64,000 nt of DNA from Mesorhabditis belari. Lineage: Eukaryota > Nematoda > Chromadorea > Rhabditida > Rhabditidae. Position numbers and translations under genes: made by a program. How positions within the stretch are numbered: position 1 is the stretch's first letter; every line of letters begins with the position of its first letter. This document shows, piece by piece, positions 1-12,500 of the stretch. The stretch spans positions 1,627,001 through 1,691,000 of the forward strand of contig CAUEEP010000934.1 in assembly GCA_958450365.1 (NCBI GenBank), given 5' to 3'. The notes beneath the pieces were generated by a model. It was not told where the DNA came from. It ran no database searches and saw only the letters and a list, made by a program, of their open reading frames with translations.

Positions 1-188
1 AATAAGCTAACAATAAGCTAACAACAACTATTGTACAGTTATCATAACATCTGGTACAATGGGTGAGTTTTCAAAGTCACCAAATGACCAAACTATTTGA
101 TAAGTTCAATTTCAAAAACTTTAATCACAGTGCATGCAAGTGAAAGCCTAATTTCCACCAAAAAAAACCCCAAATTGTCGTAATATTT

Positions 189-421
189 ATCGTAATTTTT
201 CTAATAGAAGTACCCCTACCCGGAGCGTCACGTAGTCTAACTTTAAGCGTCTCGTTCTTAGCGCTGTTTTTTACTACAGTGTTCGTTTTGGTATCAAACG
301 ATAGCCCTAAATCTCAGCTATATTTTGACACCAAAAGAAAACAGCAGCGCTTAGAAAAAAAAAGAATTTTTCGACTACGCGACTGAACGGAGGGGATTCT
401 TTGATTAAAATAATTACGGTA
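189..421. mobile_element. Degenerate MITE, TACCGTAA...AGTACCCC family
   Basis: Ends resemble TAATTTTTCTAATAGAAGTA and its complement near AATAATTACGGTA. Inner blocks GCGTCACGTAGTCTAACTTT and CGACTACGCGACTG match the copies at 45160-45455 and 62084-62705. The centre is an imperfect hairpin around GGTATCAAA and TTTGACACC. Confidence 0.55.
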
Positions 422-530
422 GAAATTTAGTTTTATAAATAGCTTTATAAATAGCTTTACAAATAGCTTTTTCTAGTTTTTTGGGTCTTTTAAAAAATGA
501 TAGAAGAAAATTAGCATATAAATCTTTTAG

Positions 531-3500
531 ACATGGTACTCGATGTGCTGGAGAAGTGGCGGCAATTGCTGGGAATAATCAATGCGGTGTCGGGGTGGCG
601 TTCAAGGCGAAAATCGGCGGTGTCAGAATGTTGGATGGCGCTGGTGAGTGCCCATTTTTTTTTGGGTTACTGTATCCATTTGTATCTTGCTAAAATATTA
701 CCAGATTTACCGTAATCGACCTTTCCTTAAAAGCCAGCCATTTGGCGAGTACTTTGTGCTCTGTAAACGCACCCTTTCTTTGCGCACTCTTCATTTCCCT
801 ATAGCAAAGAAGATTTGAGTGCGCCAGAAGGAGTGCATTTACAGATTCCGAGCACAAAGTACACCATGCTGGTTCACTAGGGCGCGCTGGAAATTTGGCT
901 TATCAAGATGTTTGTATTGGGGTGGAAAGGGGGCAGATAAGTTAAAGAGAGTGGATCCCTTTTGATATCCCGCCATCTCTAACACCCCGACAACCCAACT
1001 CAACTCCTCCAACGTATTAGAGTCCCTGTGAAATGACCGACCTCAACTGCAGTTGCATAGACCCGGAAGATATGTATCTTTATTTACAGTAAGTGGGGAA
1101 GTGGGGGAGGAAGTTGAGGAAAAAGTGGGGGAGGAAGTGGGGTAGATAATGGGGAAGAAAGCGGGGAAGAAAGTGGGGAAGCAAGTGGGGGAGGAAGTGG
1201 GGGAGGAAGTGGGGCAGGAAGTGGGGTAGATCATGGGGAAGAAAGCGGGGAAGAAAGTGGGGGAGGAAGTGGGGCAGAAAGTGGGGCAGATGGTGGGGCA
1301 GATAGTGGGGAAGAAAGTGTGGAAGAAAGTGTGGAAGAAAGCGGGGCAGGAAGTGGGGCTGGAAATGGAGCAGATAGTGGGGTAGATAGCGTGGAAGAAA
1401 GTGGGAAAGCGGAGCAGAAAGTGCGCCAGGAAGTAAGACAGAAAACTTTTCCTAATCGGACAGGAAGTAGGGTTCAGTTACCCAACCGTGCTAGTCAACA
1501 ACTAATCCCGATTTCAGTCTCCGACTCGGTGGAAGCAGCTTCGTTGGCATTAAACCAGCACCACATTGATATTTACTCGGCGAGTTGGGGTCCGGAGGAT
1601 GACGGGAAAACATTTGATGGACCAGGGCCATTGGCTCGTGAGGCTTTCTATAGAGGAATCAAGAATGGAAGAGGCGGAAAGGGGAATATCTTCGTCTGGG
1701 CGAGTGGAAATGGTGGATCGAGGTGGGTTTGCATAAAACTTATCGTCAGGGTTGCAAAAGTATTTTTCAAAACAAAACCAGATCAAGATAATGGTCAGGG
1801 CTAAGGTCAGGGCCAGATTCAGCGTCAGGGCTAGAGTCAGAGCCAGATTCAGGGTCATGGCCCGAGGCAGGGCCAGATTTAGAGCCAGGGCCAGGGTCAG
1901 AGCCAGGCTCAGAGCCAGATTCAGAGTCAGAACTAGATTCAGGGCCAGGGTCAAGGCCAGGTTCAGGGCCAGGTTCAGGGCCAGGTTCAGGACCAGGTTC
2001 AGGGCCAGGTTCAGGTCCAGGGTCAGACCTAGGTCTTTGCTTAGCCTATACGAAACTCTTCTAGACAAGACTCCTGTTCGGCTGACGGGTACACGACCTC
2101 GGTGTACACTCTCTCAATCTCATCAGCCACTTTCGACAATCACCGACCCTGGTATTTGGAGGAATGTCCATCATCCATTGCCACCACATACTCCTCAGCG
2201 AACATCAATCAACCGGCTATTGTAAGTGATGTACAACATCTATAAACAGCTGTTTGTCCATCTGTTTGTCCGTTTGTAAAGACTTTCTCAGCTATCCAAT
2301 CGTCCAATAACTTATCCATGACCTTATCCATTGTCTTGAGTTTATCTTTCACTTTATCAATTCAATTAATTTCAGGTGACCGTCGATGTTCCGTCAGGTT
2401 GTACAAAAATGCATACAGGTACTTCGGCATCGGCTCCACTTGCAGCTGGGATCATCGCTTTGGCACTCGAAGCAAAGTAGGTTTTAGATAAGTTCAGTCT
2501 TGCTATTCCAAGCGGAACTTGTAAGCCAGACATGTAAACCAAAGTCAGACTAGAGCCAGACTAGAGCCAGACTAGAGCCAGGGTTAGATCTGGATTTAGC
2601 TGTTGCAAGTACAGCTAGACTGTCTAGCTGTACTTGCAACAGCTAGACACTCCGGAGTTGATTCAGGATCAAGTCTGACTCTCGATCTGATAGAAAGCTA
2701 GGCTAGAAGTTAAGCTAATGACCAACTTCAATGTGATCGTCAGCTCAATGAGCAACAGCTAGAGCCAGAGCTTAGCCAGAGCTTAGCTAGAGCTTAGCCG
2801 AGCTATGCTCAAGCCTGAGTCAAGTTACTGACTCCAGAGTTGACGAGATGATCCTTGTCCTACAGCTAGAGCTTACCCAGAGCTTAGCTAGAGCTTAGCC
2901 AGAGCTTACCCGAGCTATGCTCAAGTCTGAGTCAAGTTACTGACTCCAGAGTTGATGAGATGATCCTTATCCTTGTCCTTGTCTTCTCCATCAATCTCTT
3001 TCAGTCCTCAACTCACTTGGCGTGACATGCAGCATATCGTTTTACGAACGGCGAACGCGAAGCCACTTCTCAACAATCCCGGATGGTCGATCAATGGTGT
3101 TGGGCGACATATTAGTAACAAGTAAGAGCTACAAGAGTAAGAGTAAGTGCTCAGAGACACTATCTAGAGTCTCTAATCTAGCTCTAATCTATCTCTAATC
3201 TAATCCTTTCCTATCTACTGCCATTTCCAGATTCGGCTACGGTTTAATGGATGGTGGAGCGCTGGTGAAAGTGGCGAAAACGTGGCGCCAAACACCTGAG
3301 CAACACATTTGTACGTATGAGTACAAATTGGCGGCACCAAAGTGAGCTTTTAGCTTTTAGCTTATAGGGATCTTAGAATCTATAGAAATCTTAGTATCGA
3401 ATAGTTTAAATGGAAATTGTTTAGCCCCCGTCCAATCACCGGTCGTTTCCAAATGAACTTCACGTTGGACGTGAATGGATGCGAGTCGGGCACCCCGGTG

Positions 3501-6500
3501 CTTTATTTGGAGCATGTGCAGGTGATTCTAAAAAATATTCAGTTAAGGTACTGTAGAATCTAGGCACTGTAGTAATCTAGAATCTAGGCAAAGGATACTG
3601 TAGGACTGTAATGTTCTGTACGGTTTTGCAGATACTGTAGAATCTGGGTCAAAGATGCTGTAAGATCTAGGGATACAGTATCCCTTGCTTAGCCTGTCCT
3701 GGTTTCACTCCTGGACTGTAAGACCCTAGTCCAAGGATACTGTAGGACCCTAGGCAAAGGATTCTGTAAAACTCTAGACCAAGGATGCTGTAATATCCTA
3801 CATTATGCCTTGCTTAACCTGTTTTGGCTTCGCTCCTGGACTGTAAGATACTGGTCCAAGAATACGGGAAGACTCTAGGCTAAGGATACTGTAGAACCTT
3901 AGGCTAGGGATACTGTAAGATCCTAGGCTGAGGATACTGTAGGAACCTAGGCTAGGGATACTGTAAGACCCTAGGCTACAGTATCCCTTGTTTAGCCTGT
4001 TCTGGCTTCACTCCTGGACGGTAAGATCCCAGTCCAAGGATACTGTAGAACCCTAGACAAAGAATACTTTAGGAATCTAGGCAAGGATACTGTAGAACCC
4101 TAGGCAAAGAATACTTTAGGAATCTAGGCAAGGATACTGTAGAGCCCTAGGCAAAGAATACTGTAGAACCCTAGGCAAAGGATACTGTAGAACCCTAGGC
4201 AAAGGATACTGTAGAACCCTAGGCAAAGGATACTGTAGAACCCTAGGCAAACGATACTGTAGAGCCTTAGGTTAAGGATACTGTAGAGCCCTAGGCAAAG
4301 AATACTGTAGAACCCTAGGCAAACGATACTGTAAGATCCTAGGCTACAGTATCCCTTGCTTAGCTTGCCCTAAATATCCAGTTAAAGATACTGCAAGGCT
4401 GTACTGTCTTACAGTATTCTTACTGTAATACTAGGTACTGTAGAAACTAAATCAAGGATACTGTAAGATCTAGGCTACAGGTTACTTAGCCTGTCCTGGA
4501 CCGGGAACGGGATTCTGATGATCCAGCTGGTCTCTAGAAGTTCAGCTGGATCATCAGCTGGAGTTTCTAGAGTCCAGCTGGATCATCACTGTACACTGTA
4601 GCTCTATAATATCCATACCTACAATTCTAAAAGCCACTCGATTCAGGTGCATGCCACTGTGCGCTACGGAAAGCGTGGCGATCTCAAGCTTACCCTGTTC
4701 TCTCCAGCTGGTACTCGTTCTGTCCTTCTTCCCCCGCGTCCACAAGACTTCAATGTTAATGGCTTCCACAAATGGCCTTTCCTCTCAGTGCAACAATGGG
4801 GCGAAGATCCAAGAGGTACCTGGGTACTGATGGTCGAGTCGGTGACAACGAATCCGAATCTTGGAGGTGAGAAAAGCTCAAGTTCAGAAAAGCTCAAGTT
4901 TTAGACCTCGATCTAAACTGTTTAAACCTTGGCTTAGATCTAAAATAGTCTAAATCTAGAGCACTGATCTGATCACTGATCAAATAGCTCTTTCAGGTAC
5001 TTTCCACGACTGGTCCCTTTTGCTATACGGTACAGCGGAGCCAGCACAACCGGGTGATCCAGTGCATCCACCATCTCCATCTCCACCAATCAGTCGAGTC
5101 GTTTCTCAGCTCACTTCACAGGTAAAGGCTTATCTCTCATCCGATTATGCGCTCTAGACTAGTTCTAATTCTAGTAATCTAGATTCTAGTCGTAATCTAG
5201 ATCATTTATCGCACTCAAATCTCAATGTTGCTTCGTAATTTTTGCACAAAACTAAGACAAAGCTAAGCTATTCAGTTAAAGCTAAGCTAAAGCTAAAAAC
5301 TATAGAAAATTTTGAGGATTTACAAGTAAAACCTTCAAGTAAACTTTCTCTTTGGTTTGCCGTTTTTTTAAAAATTTTCCTAAGCGCCACAGAGTTTTTT
5401 TCTCTTTTCATAAACTAAAGTTTATTTTATGTAAACTAATTTCATTTTTATTTTAAGTGATTTTCATTTTAAGTGATTTTTCTTGTGCTTGCATTGTCCC
5501 CATCATTTATTTTTGTTTGTTTTTTTCTTTTACGCAACCTCTCTAACTCAATCGCTTTAACTGTTTTCTGGAAAATATTTGGGAAATGTTTAGGGAAATG
5601 TCGAGCTGTTAAAATGAAAAGTGAATATCTAGATCATCTAAATATTGTAATTCAGGTTACGCTAGCTTTCGAAAGCTAACTGGATTACGGTAGCTTTTGA
5701 AAGCTAACTGGATTACGGTAGCTTTTGAAAGCTAACTGGATTACGGTAGCTTTCGAAAGCTAATTGGATTACGGTAGTTTTAAGAAGCCTTTCGGGTCCC
5801 GGATCTCTTGGAAGTTGTGATATTGTTGATCCTGAAAACCTTAGAGATGTCATAGCTCTAGAAACTCAGAGGACTGACCCTAGAGTCATTTTTGAACAAT
5901 TGTAGGGCACTAAGGGTACAGTAGACGCTAGACACTTTAAAGGTACTGTAGGTTCTGGATGTCTTATGGACACTGTAGGTCCTGGAGAACCGTAGGACCC
6001 TGGGATCGGGTACTGTAGGTCCTGGGGACCTAGGGCCGGGGTACTATAGATCCTGGGGAACCGTAGGATTTTAGGATTGGGTACTATGGATCCTTGGAAC
6101 CTTAGGGACCTTGGGACCCCAGAACCGGGTTACTGTAGGTCCTGGGAACGCTAGAACTGGGTACTATGGATCCTTGGAACCTTAGGGACCTTGGGACCCC
6201 AGAACCGGGTTACTGTAGGTCCTGGGAACGCTAGAACTGGGTACTATGGATCCTTGGAACCTTAGGGACCTTGAGACCCTGGAGCTGGGCTACTGTAGGT
6301 CCTGGAACCCTAGGTCCGGGTACTATAGAACTTGTGGACTCTGGAGCTTCCGAATCTCGAATCTCATCAGTACTAGACCTTTCTTCTTTGCCTAAACATT
6401 TCCCTTTGCATGTAGAGTGTTCATTTTGTTCTCCGCGCTCGTTTGCTGTGGCATGTGCATGAATAAATGGTGGTAGTTCGATCAAAAAGCACTTTTCTAA

Positions 6501-9500
6501 TCAAAATCTAGCGTGGGCGTCTGTTGGCCTTCTCACGTATGCGACAATTTCATTTGCCAAATCGAAACACGGGTCGTCTCGTGGCGTCAAGGCCAAGGAT
6601 TTTCCCACAACAGCAAAGGCCAATCCAGCAGCAGCAAGTGCAACAAGGGCAACAAGGGCAACAAGTGCAATCGTTCGCAAATCTGCCTGCAATGGGTCAA
6701 TGGTGGTTTGACGCGACAAGGCAGCAATGGATTTGGATTACTCCGCAGCGATCATCGCCTTGGTTTAAACGAAATCGTCGACGTTATAGACGTTTTTAAA
6801 GAAGCTAGCCCAAGATAATGGGGTTTTCTTTTTCTTTTATCATTTTCTTCGTCTTTATTGGCCTTTTTTCTAACTCTGGTTCTTCAAAAAGCTCAAGAAA
6901 TTGTCAATTTTCAGGTATTTTCTTATTTTTCTTTTTTCTTTTTCTTTTGTATCCTTTTTGCATGTTGAAAAACTTTCCAAAAATGGGCTGAAATCGGTGA
7001 AAAGTGTCTAGTTTGAGTGAATCTTTCGTCTCTCTTGCATGTCTTGTACTTTGTGCTCTTGAAAACGCACTGTTTCTAGCGGTAGAAGAAGCAGAAAGAC
7101 AGCAGAAAGCTTTGGTTTAAAGCTTTGGTTTATAAAGAGCTCAAAGTACACTAATTCTGTTCTGGTAAACACACAGCTTCTGGCAAATCAACGTTGATAA
7201 AAGCTTTGCGTTTACACAATGCTTTGTGCTTTTGGAAGCGCAGAGCTTTTGGAAGCGCAGAGCTTTTGGAAGCGCAGAGCTTTTGGAAGCGCAGAGCTTT
7301 TGGAAGCGCAGAGCTTTTGGAAGCGCAGAGCTTTTGGAAGCGCAGAGCTTTTGGAAGCGCAGAGCTTTTGGAAGCGCAGAGCTTTTGGAAGCGCAGAGCT
7401 TTTGGAAGCGCAGAGCTTTTGGAAGCGCAGAGCTTTTGGAAGCGCAGAGCTTTTGGAAGCGCAGAGCTTTTGGAAGCGCAGAGCTTTTGGAAGCGCAGAG
7501 CTTTTGGAAGCGCAGAGCTTTTCCAAACGCTAGCTTTTCCAAACGCTAGCTTTTCCAAACGCTAGCTTTTCCAAACGCTAGCTTTTCCAAACGCTAGCTT
7601 TTCCAAACGCTAGCTTTTCCAAAACGCTAGCTTTTCCAAACGCTAGCTTTTCCAACAGCTTTTCCAAACGCAAGCTTTTCCAAACGCTAGGGCTTTTCCA
7701 AACGCTAGCTTTTCCAAACGCTAGCTTTTCCAAACGCTAGCTTTTCCAAACGCTAGCTTTTCCAAACGCTAGCTTTTCCAAACGCTAGCTTTTCCAAACG
7801 CTAGCTTTTCCAAACGCTAGCTTTTCCAAACGCACAGCTTTTGGCACATCCTTGTACGATAGAAAGACTGCGTTTCCACAGAGTTCAAAGTAAAAGCTCA
7901 AAGCTCACAGAACTTCTAAACCTCTATGTTTTCTAAACTCCAAAAACTATCATTTCATTGTGCAGATTTCGTTACCCGTAGTGCTGATGGTATGCCAAGT
8001 GTTGGTGTTGATTGTGATCGCTGTGGCGGCGGCGATTGCCTGTCGACGTGCATCGACGTCATTGCCGTGATTTGGATGAGATTATCGAGAAATCCCTTTT
8101 ACTACGCATGCTTTTTACTTCTTCTGATGACTTTGCTGAGATGAAAAGGAGTTTGGCTTTGAAAAGTGGCACGAAAGTTACCGTAGGCTGTTTGGTAGGA
8201 GAAGAATACTGTAGATTACTGTAGTCTAGCATAAACCGTCTAATCCTGAGATAGATTTAGATCTAAACTTGGCTCTAAGTTCGATCTGGTTTTGGGCTCT
8301 GGCTTTAGCCGAATTGAGTTTTTTTCTGTTTTCTATTTCTGGAGGAAAATTCTGCAGCCTGGTTCGATCCTGGGCTTAGGCTTAGGCTGGCTTAGGCTGG
8401 CTTAGGCTGGCTTAGGCTGGCTTAGGCTGGCTTAGGCTGGTTTAGGCTGGCTTAGGCTTAGGTTTAGGCTTAAGCTCAGGCTCAGGATCAGGCTAAGGCT
8501 CAGGCTCAGGCTCAGGCTTAGGCTCAGGCTTAAGCTTAAGCTCAGACTCAGACCCTGGTCCTTCCCCTGGTCCTGGTAGTAATCCTGGCCTCGGTTTGGT
8601 TGGACTTGCTGGTTTGGACCTGATCTTTGTCCTGGTTTACAGCTCTGAACCTGAACCTTGGTCGGTTTGATCAGAGCCAGGCCTTTGTCCTGATCTTAAA
8701 ACTGATCTGGCTTCTCTTGACTTGGCTGGACGTGGCTTTGATCCAAATTAGTTTGGTTTGGCTTGGTCTAGCCTAGAACTACGGTAGGTTTTATCCTTGG
8801 ATAAGGCTTACTGTAGTAAAGGTGCTATAGTCTGTAGTCTAGCCCAAGCCAGGAGCCCAGCCCAGGTGCTGTCGTCTAGTCCAAGTCCATTCTCTGGATC
8901 CATCTCTGGATCTCTGGATCTCTGGATCTCTGGATCTGGATCTCTGGATCCTATAGGTTTAGATCTAAACTTGTCGTAGATCTGGTCGTAGTCAGGTTAC
9001 TGTAGGTTGGATGAGGATAAGATTCCTTGCATAAGACTACCGTACTCCATTCAGCCGTTCATTCTCTTACTTCATTCAAAGCCACTCCTTTTCATCCGCT
9101 TTTTTTCCGTTTCTTTTTATCCAACTATAGTTTGCACGAGTCAATAACTTGTCATTAACGAACATGCGGGCTAAAGTGTCTTCTAAAAGATCCTCCTTTT
9201 ACCGAAACCGTCGCTTAAACACCTTGAGTTAGCGGTAGCTCTTAAAGATCTTTTAGAAAACTCTTTAACTCAACCCTTTCGTTTATTTCCCAAAAAAAAT
9301 TCCCTTTGCTCATCGGGTTTTTAATTCTTGCCACAGAAATCCACAAAAATGTTTTTGTTTTTTTTTTGAAGCCGAGTGAGTTTTCTGCTACTAATAGTCT
9401 GAGTTTCTCTTGGCTGAATCGTTTTTTGAACGATGTTCTTTCGAAAAAGCTATCGTAATTCTAGAGCTTTAGCTAGAATCCTACTGTTTTTGACTAGAAC

Positions 9501-12500
9501 CTTTCTGTTCGATTTCAGCTTGGCTCTTGATTACTAGCTTTCTTCAAACATCTTTTAAGCGATAAGCTATAAGCTAAATTCAGTCTATGAACTAATCTTT
9601 GCTTGTGTTTGTTGTGCTTTTTGGAGAATTTGTGTGCATTTTCCTATTCGAGATTTATCGGTGGGGGAAATTCGTCAAGAAAGTCAAGGTTACGGTATCA
9701 GATTTGCATTTAGGACTTAAGAATGTCTGGATTGTTAAGTTAAAGTTTACGGTATTCAATCGAGAAGAGTTCTTGGTTGAATAGCTAGAAGTTTTTAGAG
9801 TTACAGGACTTTTCACTTGAGCCTTACGGTATCAAAAAAGTTTTAGGGTGTTAAGAAGGGCCCTAAGCCAAGCCTAAGCTAAGGATGAGCGAAGCTTAGG
9901 CCTAAGAAAAGCCTAAGCCAAGCTTAAGCCAAGCTTAAGCTAAGGATGAGCCAAGCTTAGGCCTAAGCCAAGCCTAAGCTAAGCAAGCCTAAGCCTAGCC
10001 TAAGCAAGCCTAAACCTAGCCTAAGCCTAGCCTTAGCCTAGCCTAAGCCAAGCAAGCCTAAGCCAAGCCTAAGCTAAGCAAGCCTAAACCTAGCCTAAGC
10101 CTAGCCTTAGCCTAGCCTAAGCCAAGCAAGCCTAAGCCTAGCCTAAGCCTAGCCTAAGCCTAGCCTAAGCCTAGCCTAAGCCTAGCCTAAGCCTAGCCTA
10201 AGCCAGCCTAAGCCTAGCCTAAGCCTAGCCTAAGCCTAGCCTAAGCCTAGCCTAAGCCTAGCCTAAGCCTAGCCTAAGCCTAGCCTAAGCCTAGCCTAAG
10301 CCAAAAGTTCTCAAACTCACCGTAACCCCGATCTTGACCTATTCACCCTCCCTCCCTCCTTTAACAATTCCCCCCAACTCTAGCCAGCATAACAAATATT
10401 CAATGTATAGGGTTTTCCCCGTCCCTCGTCACCGTCCTCTTCATCGCTGCCAAGTTACAATAGTTATGTGTCAAAGCAAAATCTTGGCGCTGCCAGGGAT
10501 GGGGTCTACGATCGACTGCGCTCGTATTTCCATCACGTGTTTGCGCGAATGTTCGGCGTCTAATGTGCTTTGTGCTCCTCGAAAACGTAGATCTTCTAGT
10601 GCACTGTTTCATTGCGCCAGAGGGATGCGTTTATGAGCACAAAGTACTGATAGGCATAAGTATTTGTTAGTCGAGGGTCTTGAAATTGGTTTGGAATTGT
10701 TTTCTCTAGACTTCTAGAGCTCAAAGTCGACTCTTTTATCAAAAATAAAGCTAAAATAGAGCTAAAATCGACTCTTTTATCCAAAATAAAGCTAAAAATC
10801 GATTCTTTTACCTAAAAAACATCGTATTTTTAGCTTTCTAGCTAAAAGCCGCAAAAAAAAACGATTTCAAGACTCAAAAATCTTCTCAATCCGGGTTTTC
10901 GCTTAACTAAATTTACAAAAAAAACGATTTTTTCAAGAAAATATTTCAAAAGTTAAATATTTTTGCGAAAAAAACATCGAAAATTAGGCTATTTTTGTGT
11001 AAAAACTGTGATCTTTTGTCTTTTGTCGAATTTTCGAAACATTTTCCGTCTTTTAACTGTTTACGCTTGCTCATTTGTCTCCCCAGCTTGTCTCAAATTT
11101 GCATATTAATGTTTTGTAAAGAAATTTGCATAAAAATTGCATAGAAATTTGCATACAAATTTGCATAAAATTTGCATACAAATTTGCATAGAATTTGCAT
11201 ACAAATTTGAATACAAATTGCATATTTGTTTGTTTGTTTTCAAATTTGCATAATCAATCGTGTTTCCTTTGTATTATGGCTAGAATATCGAATTTTCGCT
11301 AACCATGAGAGTGCTCGGTTTGGCGCAGTCGGTAGAGCGGGGGGCTCGAGCTCGGGAGGTCCCTGGATCTCGAAAGGTTCGATCCTGGAAGCAGCTTTTT
11401 TCTCTTTTAGCTTGTACTTTGGCTTGAATATCGAACTTTCGATGAGCAAACCAGTGATCGGTTTGGCGCAGTGGGTAGAGCGGGGGACTCGAGCTCGGGA
11501 GGCCTCTCAACCTCGAAAAGTTCGATCCCGGAAGCAGCTTTTTTTTCTCTTTTATCTTCTAAAAGAACAAAATTGAATCCAAAATCACATTTGGAATCAA
11601 TTTTCGAGTTATTTTCTGTAAATATTGAAAGCTTTCTTTACCCAGAGTCAGCCAAAAAGTGAGTTCTCTTGAAAAAATGCGTTTCGCTTTACTAACTTTT
11701 CATGTCAAGATTGCGCTTGAAAAAAACGTCGATTTCAGCAAGAATTTGCGAAAATTTGAGTGAATTCGCAAAAGATTTGTTTCAATTGCATGTTTAAATT
11801 GTTGTTTATTGTAGAGGAGATGGATTTTATTCGATTTTAAGTGATTGATTGATTGATTTTCATTGATTTTCATTGATTTTCATTGCTTTTATTTGCTTTT
11901 TTTCAAATTTCTCTGCATATTCTATGCATATTTCTCGATTTTAAATGTTTCAATTCCAATTTTAGTGCCTTTTTCTTAACAAATTTCAAAAGAAAATTGA
12001 AAAAAACGTGTGAAAAATAAAATTTTACATAAAATTTTTGGGATTTTTGTGGAAAAAAAAACTCTGTGGCGTTGACGGGAAAATGAGCTTTAAAGGAGCT
12101 TTAGAGGAGCTTTAAAGGAGCTTTAGAGGAACTAAATAGGCACTATAAAGGAGCTTTAGAGGAGCTTTAGAGGAGCTTTTGCAAATTTTTGCAAATTTCC
12201 TTAAATTTCCTTAAATTTTCTCAAATTTCATCTAATTCCCCTAATTCCCCTAATTCTAAAGGCTTAAATGCTAATTAATTTCAATTTTATATACACAATT
12301 TAGATCAAATAGCGCTGAATATCTGATTTTAGTGGATTTTTGGGTTTTTGACGACTTTGACCTGTTTAAAGAGTGGAAAAGTGATCGTAGAGAGCAAAAA
12401 AAACATCCACCTTATAAGAAAAATCTCTAGGGATTGCAAAAAAAATTCAAAAATTCAAAAAAACCCCGTCAACGCCATTTTGTTTTTTAAATGCATTCCA

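Noticed and set aside
1319..1804. 161-aa frame including the SGNGG convertase motif
   Set aside because: Only 1518-1722 is exon; the part before is the G-rich array and the part after is intron past a GTGGGT donor.
7141..7565. Seven overlapping 100-135 aa frames on both strands
   Set aside because: All are read-through of the 17-bp array without stops.
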